The position numbers were made by a program, and so were the translations under genes. A stretch of 64,000 nucleotides of DNA from NCBI RefSeq assembly GCF_019578655.1, contig NC_063257.1, positions 496,001 to 560,000 of the forward strand. The letters are read 5' to 3'. The DNA is from Ricinus communis. Its lineage: Eukaryota > Streptophyta > Magnoliopsida > Malpighiales > Euphorbiaceae. The notes under the pieces were generated by a model that was not told the DNA's origin, made no database searches, and saw only the letters and a list, made by a program, of their open reading frames with translations. Shown here in pieces: positions 26,501 to 40,300 of the stretch; position 1 is the first letter of the stretch, and every line of letters starts with the position of its first letter.

Positions 26501-29500
26501 CATGCATTTTGTGTAATTTAGTAAAGGATATCTTGCATGCACCATTGTCTTGTAATTGTTTAACTATGAGATTTTATCTTATAATAACTAATTATCCATT
26601 GCATTTTAGTTTTGCTGTTACACTGCTTCTTTAACTGAGCAATCAAAATAAAAACTCCATGATGGCAGAATGTATGGCCTTACTAATTTTCTTTTCTGAA
26701 ATTACTAATGTAGATTCTTTTTGCTTCAGCTAATTATAGCAACTACTCCCAAGGCTGAGGATGGCAAATTACCAAATATTGTGACAGAAAACAATATTAA
26801 GTTACTCTTTGAACTACAAAAGAAGGTAGTCATGTCAGTGTTATATAAATTACTCCGAACTTGAAAGAAGTTTCATTTGTTGTTTACATCTTTTTATCCT
26901 TATCTTATTGAAATATTTTAGTTTAATAGTACTCATTCGGAACAGGTTGATGGAATCCGTGCAAATTATTCTGGATCAATGATAGCTCTGAATGATATTT
27001 GTATGAAGCCACTGGACCAAGATTGTGCTACTCAAAGTGTTCTGCAGGTTTCTTTTCTTACCTGGTTGGACTGATCAATTCATCTAAATGGGGCTTTAAT
27101 GACCGCAATGCATCTCATGTACTTCTATATATTTGGTTTGTGACTAAACTTTACTTTCCTCTCTCGTTTCACTAGTATTTCCAAATGGATCCTCAAAATT
27201 ATGAGAATTCTGGGGGAGTTGACCACATCAATTATTGTTTTCAGGTATAGTGTGATATATTGCAAGTTCCTTCTTATTTAGATATCAGAAACATGTTTAT
27301 TTCATTCACAAGTTCACTTGCTTAACATTTTTCATTGACTTTTTATGCACATTGATGTCTTTTTCCGGTCTTGCTTATTCAAAATTTTAGAAAAACCAGG
27401 CATTTAAAGAATAACATTACTGTTATGCATGTGCTTTTGTCTTATTGTTCTTTTCTTTTTAGAAAAGAAACTGTGGTTGACCATGGCTGTTGGAGAATCA
27501 AACTTGCAACATTGGGATGGTTGGAGGAGAATGATGATACAGTTATTCTTACAAATTTGAAATTAGTGTAGTTAGGTATGGTGTTCACAGGTTGATTTGG
27601 CACTGGCCATCATATGTACTAACACTGTCATTATTCACCTAAGTTTTTTTGGTTGATAGAATATATGCATGAAAAGAATTTGACATTTTTGTCAGGGACT
27701 GCAGATGTGTTTCATATTTTATTGGCAAAGCAGGTTCTTACTTAGATTCTGGTTCAAATTCTTCTTTGACCTTGAAACAAAGGCTTTTATTTTTTAAATT
27801 GTTTGTTTTCTCCATGGGGATCAAGCGCAGACAATTGTGCCAGTAGTGATGTTTCATATCTGAATTAGATAAAAGCATATTATCTGTGTCTAACCTCAAG
27901 AAGTCTTAGAGTGTTGTCTTTTATATACTTTTCTAGCATTCTTAATCAGGTGTGATGAAAAAATTAAATGCCAAACTTTAAATTTCATCAAGTGGCCTAT
28001 CAAAAACATATTCTATGTGTTATTTCAGCATTATACCTCTGCAGACACATGTATGAGTGCCTTCAAAGCCCCTCTGGATCCAAGTACTGCCTTGGGTGGT
28101 TTCTCTGGGAGCAATTATTCAGAGGTATTTCTTTAATTGGCAAATAGCAAATGCCACTTGTGTCAAAAGCATATGATAATCCTGTAATGATTTTTCCGAG
28201 ACAGGCTTCTGCATTTATAGTAACTTATCCAGTAAACAATGCAATTGATAAAGAAGGGAATGAAACAAAGAAGGCCGTTGCTTGGGAGAAGGCCTTTATT
28301 CAGTTAGTGAAGGTTTGCTTTTCCCCCCTCATTCGAGTGGCGGTTCATATGATTGTACTTTTCTTGTGCAGCTTGGGGTCTCCCGTGCAAACATATCTTA
28401 CTCTATTACTGATGGCTCTCTGTTGCTTTATTTTATCTGAATATATTATGTTTCCGATCATAGGATGAATTGTTGCCAATGGTCCAAGCGAAAAATCTTA
28501 CACTTTCTTTTTCTTCGGAAAGCTCTATTGAGGAAGAATTAAAAAGAGAAAGTACTGCAGATGCCATTACTATATTGGTAAATTTCTTTTCTGGTTGTGT
28601 TCTCATTTAAATCGTGGGAATAATAGTCGTTGTTTAGTACAAGGTATGCCCAAGACTTGCAAGTGGTTGCAGGTTCAAGATTGAGTCATTACATTATGCA
28701 AGAAAAATGAATTGTTTACTAAGTGCCCTTGCTAGTAAGTAGGAACGTCTCTTTTATATGTATCATGGGCGATGGACTTTTATTAGTTTAATACATACAA
28801 ATACTCGGGTTATATTTCAAATTAGCACTGATGATATTTTGATTAGTGAACCATACCCATAACTGAGAATTGTAAAATATCTTTGATTTTGTCCACTTTT
28901 AGATTGAGGTTATCTTGCATGTACATCCATATTCATTCTTCTTTTTCTGGTCATTTCTTTTCAGATAAGCTATCTTGTGATGTTTGCCTATATATCTCTA
29001 ACCCTGGGTGATACGCCTCGTTTTTCTTTCTTTTATTTTTCGTCTAAGGTATGTTCTTATCCTTGGCTTTAAACCTTCTTTCTTAATGGCATGTATGCTT
29101 CTTTCAGATCATTTTATATATTTCCACGAATACCTATTTCTTCTACTAAAAATTAGGCCTTTTCATTTCATTATGTGATTGAATGAATTTCAGGTATTGC
29201 TCGGTCTTTCTGGAGTTATGCTTGTCGTGCTTTCTGTTCTTGGATCAGTTGGATTTTTTAGTGCCGTTGGAGTAAAATCTACACTAATCATCATGGAAGT
29301 CATTCCTTTTCTTGTGTTAGCGGTAAGGTTCTTCTTTTTGCATCTTTCTAGACTTAATTTTATATAATGATGTAACCATCATGTGCCCGACTTATGATAT
29401 GTTCATCTATCTTACCTATAGAGGTTCATCATTGAGCATAAGGTTTAAACGGGGTACTCCCAACTCTTGCTAAAGATTTTTCTTTATGGTCCAAGAAATT

Positions 29501-32500
29501 TGTTAATAAGATAAACGGGAAAGAACTAGTGGCCTTAAGCAGGAAGATAAGCAGTCGATAGAATCGAACATTTGATCTATGGCCTGTTAGCTAGCTTATC
29601 AAGTACGGAGTTATGGGACTTCTCTAAAAGTTTTCAGATTAGCTAAGATCTTGATTGGGAACTTGAATAGCATTAGCCTCATGTAAAAACTGGTGATAGC
29701 TGGAATTAAAACTCTATATTTTCTTGTTTTGAATATACATAGTACTTTAATATCAATGTTAGATGATACATTGGACAATATTTCTAAAAACTTGGTTATT
29801 CACCAAAATTTTTTGACAACTTCCATGGCTTATATTACAAGAACATCTGTCGTATCCTGTCATATCAGGTAGGGGTGGACAACATGTGTATACTAGTGCA
29901 TGCTGTTAAGCGACAACCATTGGAGTTGCCATTAGAAGGACGGATAAGCAATGCACTTGTGGAGGTTGGACCATCTATAACACTTGCTAGTCTATCAGAG
30001 GTGTTAGCATTTGCGGTTGGGAGCTTTATTCCTATGCCAGCATGTCGTGTCTTTTCCATGTTTGCTGGTTGGTTATTTTTATCTTTTTTCCTTAAATGTG
30101 GTAATCATCTATATTCTATGTTCTTTTTACAAAAAATTTGTGACACCATTTCATGTAATGCCTCTATTGCAGCACTTGCTGTTCTTTTGGACTTCCTTTT
30201 GCAAGTTACTGCATTTGTTGCTTTGATAGTCTTTGACTTTCTGCGAGCAGAGGATAAGAGGGTTGATTGTTTTCCATGTCTAAAAACTTCATCATCATAT
30301 GCTGACTCTGATAAAGGTATGATTGGGTTTCTCAGATCCTTATCCAGTAGCTGCATATCTTTTAGTTCATATTGTAAACTTGACAGTGATTCTGATTGTC
30401 ATATTGTTTGAGAGTTTAGGCATTGGTGGAAGGAGGCCTGGATTACTTGCTCGATATATGAAGGTAATCAACACATTATATGAGTTACAAGCGCTTTACA
30501 AGGTTTATTTCTGTTTATGATTAAATAAACTGCAATAGCTTTTCATCATTCTGATCAAGTTGGCCGTCTGTTTGTTAACTCCTAGGAGGTCCATGCGCCT
30601 GTGCTCAGCCTTTGGGGAGTTAAGATAGTTGTCATTTCCATCTTTATTGCTTTTGCATTGGCTAGTGTTGTAAGTTTCCTGAGATTTACTTTCTTATCTT
30701 TTGGAATTCTGCAAGTTTTCAGCCTTTTACAAATCTTGAGTTAACTTATTACATTTATGAACGTGATAGGCATTATCCACTAGGGTTGAACCTGGTCTGG
30801 AGCAGAAAATTGTTCTTCCACGGGACTCGTATCTCCAGGTTTAACTAAATTTATATTTTCTTAATGCATGCATCTTCCATGATGTGCTCTATGCTGGTTA
30901 ATTAATCATGCTTTTCTCTTTCCATCAGGGTTATTTCAATAATGTCTCGGAGTATCTTAGAATTGGTCCCCCACTCTACTTTGTTGTGAAAAACTATAAT
31001 TATAGGTAATCCAGTGCCTCGTTTTCTTCAATAATTTTTATTTTGGTTTCCAATTAGATTTCACTTCTATTTTATTGCACTAATGTCAGGCTGAAGTTCA
31101 TTGTTGTTGCCTGATAATCTATTATATGAATAAAGCTCTATCTTATGGAAAGGGGTAAAAGATTTATGGACACCGGAAGCTTTGACATTGTTTCAAGTTA
31201 TCTTCAATAAAGCTTTTTTATATTTATCCATGACACTATGGATTGTTACGACGTACCTTTTCGTATATGGTGTAAAGATCATTACTCAAATATGGTTTCA
31301 CTGGTATTTGGTTGTTGGAGGAAGAAGATAAAGATGGCCATATGCTGATGTGTTTGTACTTTCACCTTGGTGATTGCATGCTCAAAACTCTTACTATTGG
31401 ACCAATCAATATCCCCTTCATAGCTTTAGCTTCCATTTACTAATGTTTTGATGCTGTACGATCTTCAAAACTGATGGTACTCTACTCCTCAGCTCAGAAT
31501 CAAGACATACTAATCAGTTGTGCTCCATCAGCCAATGTGATTCAGATTCCCTTTTGAATGAGGTAAGGGTTTATTTCCTTTTCTTATCTGATTAACACAT
31601 AATGGCTGTGTTATTTTTATGTTGAATGCAACCCAATCTGGCATTCTGTTCACAATTCTTGATATTCATTTCTGTACAATGGTTAATTTATCCATATTCT
31701 GCAGAACCAAGAGTGGAAAAGCATGTGTTTCACTATTTCTTTTTAAAGATCTAAAGGCTTTTTATCTATTCCATTTTTGAAGAGGATTTTTGTCAGTAGT
31801 ATGACTTGAAATAATGACAGAAGCATTAGCTTGAGACAAGTCTTTAAACTAGAACTTTGGAAATTAAATTTCCTTTATAGAATCTTTCACTTATAGCCTA
31901 GCACTTGATTTTATTAACCTCTATAAATAATTTATCATTGAGAGTATATCTCAACCCTAGTGAAAGTCTACAGTTGCTTCAGCAATTAATCAATGCATCT
32001 CTGGCTCTCACTACTTCTCACCTTGCTATGGTTCACTTTGACAAAAATCTTTTATCTTCTTGCTTCTGTAGATTGCTAGAGCATCCTTGACACCCAAGTC
32101 TAGCTATATTGCCAAACCAGCTGCTTCATGGCTTGATGATTTTCTTGTATGGATATCTCCAGAAGCTTTTGGTTGCTGCCGGAAGTTCACAAATGGGAGT
32201 TATTGTCCCCCCGATGATCAGGTCAATGTCTAATCGCTCTTGAAGTTTATCTTTAATTCTGGTATGGAAATGTCATCCTGATGCATTGCTCAACTATTGT
32301 TTCCTTGATGATTCAGTCACATGCTTGACCTGACAGTTTACATGGTAACACTTGCTTCTACTGTTATCATGTTTTTTTCCTTCCAGAACTGGACAACAAT
32401 ACATATTTACATAAGCAAACGAGACTCTACCCCTGCGTTATTTTGTGTTTTTATGTTACTTTACACATTATACAAAGATATTAAGAACTGTGTAATCAAC

Positions 32501-35500
32501 TGTCAATGAAATATATTCATCTTTCATTAGACAAAAGATTTTATCCTGCAATAGCTTACAGTGATAATCACATAGATGTCTGATCAACTATGATATCATT
32601 GTGGTAACTATTATATTTTGTCGTGTCTTGGCAACTGATTATTTATCTATGCAATTCCTACCACTGAATATGCTTTTATTTTTTTTCTTCTTTCATCCAG
32701 CCTCCTTGTGATGTTGGTGGAGTGTGCAAAGACTGTACCACGGTAAGCTGCATATTATCTGTTAGGCTACCGTCTAATGAATTTTGACTACCAGTTATTA
32801 AGGCAGTAGCACATGCCGTTTTTAGTTTATAGAGGGTTCAATTGGTAACTATTTTGGAATCTTTCAGTGCTTCCGTCACTCAGATTTTAATAACGATCGT
32901 CCATCCACAACACAATTTAGAGACAAACTCCCATTGTTCCTTAATGCTCTGCCTTCTGCTGATTGTGCTAAAGGGGGCCATGGTGCTTACACTAGCAGTG
33001 TGGAGCTGGAAGGTTTGTCAAACTGGATATTTGTTCTTCTGTTGAATGCATCAATTTTGACGAATTAGAGAAACTCCTGCTTGCTTGCATGCTTCAGTTT
33101 GTGTTTAGATGCCATTTGACAGCCTGTTATTTGGATATGATGTGTATTCTTAACAATTTCTGGGATCAGGCTATGAGAAAGGTGTTATTCAGGCATCATC
33201 CTTCCGCACATATCATATGCCACTCAACAAGCAGGTGATGTGTATTCTGATGTTACCATGACGTGTTCTTTTTGTCTTTTCTATTGAGCCTTATCATTGA
33301 CAATAACTGCATTTTATTTAGAGTGACTATGTTAATTCGATGAGAGCTGCTCGGGAATTCAGTTCAAGGATGTCTGATTCTCTAAAGGTAGGAAATAAAT
33401 ATTACTAGGTACTAGCTAGTTTGATGAGCTTACTTCTTTCAAAATAAATTAAGTTTTCCTGGTCAGGTTGTAGAAATTCTTTCGTTGTTCCAATGCTGGA
33501 AGCCAATACTTGTTTCAAGTAAAAATGGTTAAACCTTCTAGCTTGCATTTGGATAATATTTTGACTTGTTCATGCATGCTTGCTAGCATTTTCTATAACA
33601 ATAGTTGCACCGTTGACTTCATTCCAGTAGTTAAGCTGTTTCTTAAATATTTCTTTTCTGATGCAGTTGGAGATCTTCCCATACTCGGTCTTCTATATGT
33701 TTTTTGAGCAATACCTTGATATATGGAGGACGGCATTGATCAACCTGGCTATCGCAATTGGTTAGTAATTTTAAGAAGTCTGGCATTCTAATATGTTCCT
33801 ATTTTCTTATGACATAGATGATCTTGCACTTATTTCTTCTTCTTTTAGTACACATGAAATTGCATCAAATCTGGTTTTTGAGTGAATCCTTCAATGGGAT
33901 TTCCATGTGGCCGTGCACAATGTATAGTCTCTTGGAATTTTCTACTATGATGTCTCATTATTGGCTGTTAGTGGATTGGATGTGCCAACTTGTCATTTCC
34001 CCTGATACAATGTATTAATGGGATTTATTTGGTGATATACTAGGTGCGGTGTTTCTTGTTTGTTTGGTTATCACATGCAGGTCAGTATGCTCTTCAGCCC
34101 TTATAAACTTTTTCCTTGAGAATTAAAATTTAGCAGAGCATGGTATGGTGTTAGATACGATTTAGAAATGAACTACAATCCTAAAAGGAGGCAAATAAAC
34201 TACTAGTTATCTTTTTTTTTTTTCTTTTATTTGTCTAATGTAAGTGGGCAAACGAACCACTAATTTTTTTTCTTTATCTAATGTAGTTTATGGAGTTCTG
34301 CAATCATTCTACTGGTTTTGGCGATGATTGTCATTGATCTCATGGTACCTTCATCTTGCTTGACAATGGCTAGCAGGATTTTGTTTATTTTCTTGTGATT
34401 CACTTGTCTAAGTGCTTATAGTTCTTACGAGATGAAATTCTGCAGGGGGTGATGGCAATTCTGAATATTCAACTGAATGCTGTCTCTGTTGTTAACCTTG
34501 TCATGGCAGTGGGCATTGCTGTTGAGTTCTGTGTACATATAACACATGCTTTCTCAGTAAGCATCACTCAGTTTTTCATTATAACATTCTCTACCTTTAC
34601 GAGGCATTGCCTGTTGCTGATGGAAATTCATGTCAATTACATGAGTCCTTTTGTTGAAACTTGTAGTTATCGCCTTTTTAACTAGGAACTTATTCTTTCT
34701 TGAGTGAAGTTTCAGTTGGTGCAATTTTCTCGTTTCTTTGACTGCACTTTCTTATGGAATTATTATACAGGTAAGCAGCGGAGACAGAGATCAAAGGGTG
34801 AAGGAAGCTCTGGGTACAATGGGGGCTTCAGTCTTCAGGTTCTTTTCTAATTTCACCTACCATTACTCCGATATAAAATTTCTAGACTAATTGAAATTAT
34901 CCCATAGACTAATTTCTTGTTCTTCTGATGTATTTTTGCAGTGGAATCACACTAACAAAGTTAGTTGGTGTGCTCGTTCTTTGCTTCTCAAGGACCGAAG
35001 TTTTTGTGGTCTCTGTTCCTACACTCAAGTCTGAATTGCACATGCCGGCTCCATATTCTTGTGTATATAATATATTTATTTCACATTTTGCAGGTTTATT
35101 ACTTTCAAATGTATTTGGCGTTGGTCCTTCTCGGTTTCTTGCATGGGCTGGTGTTTTTACCAGTACGCTACTACTTTTCCCTCGATCCATGTGCATCTGC
35201 TACTCCTAAAAGTCGCACGAGATACTGATATCATCCATTTAGCTTATTATGTTTATTTCTTGGGAATTAAAACGTTAGCAACCAGGGAATACTCGTAACC
35301 AAAAGAAAGAAACGAGAACCTTCTCTTGCTTGCCTGTGGTCGATAGTTTAGTGAAAATCATGATGTCGATGAAAGATAATACAAAAATTAGCAACCAAAA
35401 AAATTCTTTCATCTTCCAGGAACAGAACACATAGGGTGTACATGACTGGAGTTCTGGTCGTTTAGGTCCATGTATGAGAGTCTCCTCCATGTGCAAGGAT

Positions 35501-35637
35501 TTTCGAGTTAAAAAGTCGTGTTGCTAATATGTTGGTTCAACTATTTGCAGGTAGTTTTGAGCATGTTTGGTCCGCCTTCAAGATGTAAGCTTGTCGAGAA
35601 GCCGGAAGATAGGCCATCAGTTTCATTGCAGCCATGA
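20721..35637 (+). CDS. NPC1: NPC1-type intracellular sterol/lipid transporter
   Basis: Multi-pass endosomal/vacuolar membrane protein moving sterols or sphingolipids. 39 exons, 1282 aa. Exons: 20721-20756, 21241-21317, 21529-21628, 21983-22090, 22751-22867, 23310-23460, 24224-24471, 24625-24813, 25042-25118, 25190-25307, 25934-26017, 26730-26825, 26946-27047, 27176-27244, 28029-28124, 28205-28312, 28464-28577, 28965-29048, 29194-29322, 29869-30067, 30173-30316, 30420-30463, 30586-30669, 30770-30838, 30929-31005, 31493-31562, 32072-32221, 32701-32742, 32868-33012, 33170-33234, 33322-33387, 33667-33760, 34044-34080, 34287-34344, 34446-34556, 34771-34838, 34942-35008, 35094-35162, 35551-35637. 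A signal peptide (about 1-21) precedes the Cys-rich N-terminal sterol-binding domain ([33 protein letters not shown]). The sterol-sensing domain spans roughly 622-795, with a second RND-type membrane half to the end. Intron 1 needs a GC donor; all others are GT-AG. Confidence 0.95.
20757..21240 (+). other. NPC1 intron 1, GC-AG type
   Basis: The exon ends CAG and the intron begins GCAAGA, the usual context of a GC donor; it ends TTTTCAG. Joining gives ...[11 protein letters not shown], in frame, forming a normal signal peptide, and this matches the wording I remember at the Arabidopsis NPC1 N-terminus. No GT donor nearby gives the same frame. Confidence 0.75.
21614..21830 (+). repeat. Diverged tandem duplication across NPC1 exon 3 donor
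   Basis: Copy A, 21614-21706, starts in exon 3 (TCCCCATCTGTGAAG), crosses the GT donor at 21629 and runs into intron 3. Copy B, 21743-21830, repeats it with differences: TCCCCATCTGTATATTTTAG, then AGGAGGACCTGTG, TGTTATAGCATT, TGTTCCTAGAATGAAAT and TTTTGCTTA. Copy B has lost the GAAGGTGA donor segment, so only copy A can act as a splice site. Confidence 0.85.
23489..23544. repeat. (CT)13(CA)15 compound microsatellite in NPC1 intron 6
   Basis: A perfect CT run (23489-23514) passes directly into a perfect CA run (23515-23544), starting 28 bases after the exon 6 donor. Such compound dinucleotide runs are usually variable in length. Confidence 0.95.
26303..26324 (+). other. G-quadruplex-type G-run in NPC1 intron 11
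   Basis: On the transcribed-sense strand the sequence is G5-A-G3-A-G5-A-G6. It meets the usual G-quadruplex pattern of four or more G tracts of at least three with one-base loops, an outlier in this AT-rich intron. Confidence 0.75.
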
Positions 35638-37374
35638 CAAGTTAGAATTGCTGCATTATAGCTCTTACTTTAGAACTTTTTTTTTTTCCTCAAGGTGCTA
35701 AAGTTACATGTAATATTTGGTACAGCAAAATGCTTGGTATCGTTTCTGACATGTACATTTTACCAAGGGAAAAAAGATAAGAAAAGAAAATAGTTCAGTT
35801 GCATATTGTCGTGCACGTCGATGTTTCTTTTTATTTAAAAATAAATAAAATTTAACATTTTACTAATTAAGTGGAAAAGATATAAAAAGCTAAATATTTA
35901 AAAGGCCCCATTTCGACAAAGATAATATTTTAATATTAAATACGAAAGCGTAGGTGGTGAGTAAACACAAAAATTTCAGCTATCAATTTGTAGACAATTC
36001 AAATGACATAAAAGTGTGGAAAGCAAAGCTTATCCTTATACGTAAATAGAGATTGGGGTAGCTGGGCTTGCAGACAAGCATGGCTCACTGTGGAATTAAC
36101 GAGGATTATATAACTAAAGTGAACAGAATGATAAATAAAAAGATTTCAATTAGAAAGAGAAGGAACAACCAACTTCATATTTGATTAGAAGCTCTATCAT
36201 AACATCAAGCAATGAATATTTTGAGAAAAAAAAGAAAAAGTTGGAAGCAGAAAAAAGTTTAAATGAATTGGAATAAGCAGCAGTTATTAGCTTTGGCATC
36301 TGGCTGGAGAGGAGCAGAGCATGATGGAGAAAGGGCTGCGGCGAGACTGTTGATTCAGCAACTCGTCCTCGTTTGGAATGCAGAGGAGAGTCGTCAGTTC
36401 TTCCTTTTCTTGTCTTTAGGGATCAGGTGGACGAGTTCCGTCATTCGATCCATGAAACTCGTCATGTTATGTTTTGTGATGCGAGCGGACTAGTGGCAGA
36501 AAAGGGTCCAGTCCGGTTCCCCTTAATTTACATCTTAGAATACTCGCCCGTCAACCCAATACAAATAAATTATATTTACATTAATAATCTCATAGTTTGC
36601 TACTCCTTGGTAATTCAAGTCACTTGCTCGCATAGGTTGCCATAGGCCTTCATGAATAAACTCCAAACACTAGACATTATTGTTGTGTATTATTATAAAT
36701 TATATTGTCCGAACATGGAATTATAGCAGATATGACATAAGACAAATTCAGTATTCGTTGCGACAGATAACAACAGAAGAACCAGGTTATAATAAAATAG
36801 TGGTTGTCCAAATGCAAGGCCTCTTCCATTACAAATGGAAAGAAATAAACTACGAAACCAAGTGCCCACTGGCTGGCCAAGTCATGATCACCGAAAGGGA
36901 CCAGAACCCTCCGAAATTTTGAATGTGAGGAAAGAATTAAAGTGACAGAAGAAAACGAAGAAGAGCAAAAAGAAAAAGAAAAAAAAAAACAGAAATGGAA
37001 AGAAAGAAAGAAGCCTATATATCACAATATACCACATTCATGATCAAAATTTTTTATTTCTGTTTCAGTTTGATTATGATAGCACATTTTACGACTTACA
37101 GAGTCAAGTTTATAGCGCACTCTCGCATCAAATGCATACGCAGAATCACGCCCGCTGAAAAAGAAGGAAGTTAATCAGCTTCTCTCAGGCTCCAGACTTC
37201 CAACATTCACGATAGTGAGCTGAATGTTTCAACTGCAACACATTAAGTCCCTTTCTTTCTATTTTACCAGTTCAGCAGTCTGCCCCGCTGACTCAATGGA
37301 TACCTCAAATGAATCCGAAAATACAGCCACTTCCAACCTCGATCGTCGACACAGCTCAAAGCATGCTACTGATG
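35638..37374. other. 1.7-kb convergent spacer, NPC1 and NLP 3' ends
   Basis: NPC1 (+) and the NLP gene (-) converge here, so this stretch carries both 3' UTRs and terminators. A tract at 36260-36530 is less AT-rich than its surroundings and has overlapping short open frames on both strands (76 and 90 codons forward, a 23-codon frame at 36394-36465 reverse), with no family recognised. Purine-rich AAAGAAAGAAAG runs lie near 36950-37015. Confidence 0.5.
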
Positions 37375-40300
37375 TCATGAAATGCCACTGCTTGACGATC
37401 TGCCCAAAAGATGAGGAGAAATTTGGAGTAAGAGTTTAATTGTGCAGCTTTGAGATGATTGGCATACATCCAGACATTCCTCCAAATCGTCATCACATGT
37501 TAATAATACCCACTCAGAGTCATCATCCAGGTACTTCAGATCATATCTATTAATGTCATCTATATTGAACCGTCTCGCAATTTCTCCCAATAGATCTGTA
37601 AGTCCCCAACTGCTTGGCATGCGAAACCGGATATTCTCGTTTCCATATGTGACTTTCACTCTCTGAGCATCAATCTCTTGAGATGCACAGCTACTGGTCT
37701 TAGGTAAAGGCGGAAGATACCCCAAATTAGGCTGTTCCCTAAGAGATTTATGGCTCTGAGATCTTGGCAACAAGTTCTGTTCTGCTTGACTTGAGGCATG
37801 CAGCTCGGCATCACTTCTGACCCTCTTTAAGATAGCATTACCTTCTCCAAGCATAGGGTCTTCACTAGTAGGAACAGTGCATGAAGAAGGAGTTTTCTGA
37901 GTTCCACTGGAGACACAGTGACTTGAACTGGAACTCTGACTGCATGAAGACGAAGGGGATGGAGATTTTGGCGCAGCCGCTTGGGAGCTGAAGATACCTT
38001 CCTCAGGCTGTATGCTTGATGGCTCTGGATGCTCACTCTGCTTTGAAGTTGAAAACTGACTGCTTCTTGATAGCTTTGGAGAGACAAGCTCAGGGAAGTT
38101 CGTATAAAACGAACCAATCTGCAAAGAACCAGAGGCACCTTGGACTGAGTCAATCACCAGTTGAAGTTTCTGTAAAGAGTGTCCAACTTTCTTGATTTTC
38201 CGAGACGGCCATCGGTTTATTCCATGTTGCCTACAAATTCTTTTCAAGGTTGTGGGGCAAACTGAAATTTAAGGAAAAATATGTAAGTAATTGAAAGTTA
38301 AACCAAACACTAAAAACTTTAATGGAAAAGACTCAGTTATCACCATAAAAGTAGGGAGGAATTAAGAGAAAGCCGACCCTTTTGACATTCTTTTTTGCAT
38401 CAAATAGCTGCTCTAAAGGCATAAATCTACAGACATTTGATTGCAAGCCTGTGATATTTTTACTCCAAGCAAAGGTCCCTTTTAAATTCTGTAGTACAAT
38501 ATATTGAGAGCTAGTGCATCAAAGGCGGATAACTTGTTCCCAGTTGTTGTATGGACATGCTTAGAAATGATCAATTTACAAAATTGGCATAAAAACTTAT
38601 CCATTCATGTGAATTGCATTATCAGTTAAGGTAATAAAGAAAATTTTGCTGAGTTGCTCCTTTTTTACACAATAACATATGCAGAGAAAATGAAGTTGCT
38701 CCACTCCTTCCACTCCCTACCCCCCAAAATTAGAGCATTTAGTAAATAGAAGTAAAGTCTATTTACAGAATGATGCTTACCACCAATACTCTTTGCAGCA
38801 TCTTTTAAGCTTCCAGCAAAATACTGCCGAAGAACTTGCAATGTGATTGTCTTCTCTGCCTTGGTACGTCTTTTTTCTGCTGTTTTACCCATACAGACAC
38901 TTGAAAAGCTACCTTCAGCAACTGAAGAATCTCCACCACACTCAATATTCCTCTTTAGGCTGTTATCTTCTTGATTTTTTTTGTGCTGCATGAATTTTTC
39001 ACCCATTGGTACCTTTTGCTTCTCTATTTGACACAATGAGCCATCATTTCCACTCTGTCGGGCCTCTGTGAGACAGGAAGTCCAGGATATATCTCCAGCA
39101 TAACTTTCAGAATACATATGTCCAACCCTTAACATCTCATCTCTAGTCAGTCTACCATCTGAGGGGTCTACCACCTCACTAACAAGGAAGTAATTTTCTT
39201 CCTCTAGTTCTTTGTCAGTTACTACCCGTAAGGACCGGCACACCTGTTGTATGATGATGGATAATGAAGTAAGCATTTTCTTCTGTTTGTCTGGATCTGT
39301 GCAATCCACAGGCAGAAAGAACTCCAGGACAAAGTCCGCTGTACCAGTGTGCACACTTCTTAAGCGAATTGCAACAGCAGCGCGCAAACCAAACATCCTT
39401 GCATGGTGAGAAAGAGGATACTCAGTTTTTGCATATGAAGTTATGTCACTTGTAAAACATGGTTGGTTAGTCAAAAATGCTTCTCCAGCAACTCCTTGAC
39501 CTTTTAACAAGTGATGCTCAGAGCAAGCCTCATGAAAAACCTGGATGGAAGTGTCCCGTACATAACAAGCACGATCCACAGTTGAAACACAACGGATATA
39601 ATTTTCATCGGAATGGCGGCATCCTCCTTTGCCTTGTTGAATGCATGGGACCCAAGTTTGAGCTAAGGGCAACTGATGTGTCTCACAAGCAGATCTCAGA
39701 AGTTCATGAATCTCAGGCAACACGGATTGGTAGGACATATCGCACACCTGGTATAAGAAATAAAAAAAACAAAGACTCCTTCAATGACATAGAAAACCTG
39801 AATTATTATTAAGAATATTGATTCGGTTTTCTGCTATTTTTATTACCTTCACATTCTGCATCCCTGGAATCCCAGAACTCTGAAGATCAACAGCCTGAGA
39901 GTTAAAAAGCTTTGTCGAATCAAGATACAAGCTTAAAGGGATTATCATTGCACTCTCAAGTTTAATCTATAGACAACTTAGTTCAGACAAGAAGCTTTTA
40001 TCCCTTCATTCATCTAAAATTATAACCTTTGGAATGGAAAGTAAAAGGAAAAGTCATTGGATGACAGAAATATATTCTTACTCTGAATTAACAATTATAG
40101 AGAAGCTTCTCCTATTTCTCACGAATAAAATAACTAGAAAGTTTTCTCAAATCAATCAACCTTGATAGGAAGTAATTCACACTTAGTAGGAAAAGATAGT
40201 TTAGTTTTACTGTAATTTGTGCATATACTAAAACTTATTTTACTGGGTAAAGTCTCTGGGCCTAAAGTTAGGATCCCACACAATACCCCTCCTTTAGAAG

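Noticed and set aside
29541..29600. tRNA-like AGAATCGAAC motif in NPC1 intron 19
   Set aside because: No matching acceptor stem, anticodon arm or D-arm could be paired around it.
30336..30419. 84-nt in-frame extension of NPC1 exon 22 (alternative acceptor after CTCAG at 30335) encoding a hydrophobic segment
   Set aside because: It is open and in frame, but the intron from the donor at 30317 to this AG would be only 19 nt, too short to splice. The acceptor at 30419 gives a 103-nt intron and a DKGIGG joint that matches NPC1 homologues as remembered.
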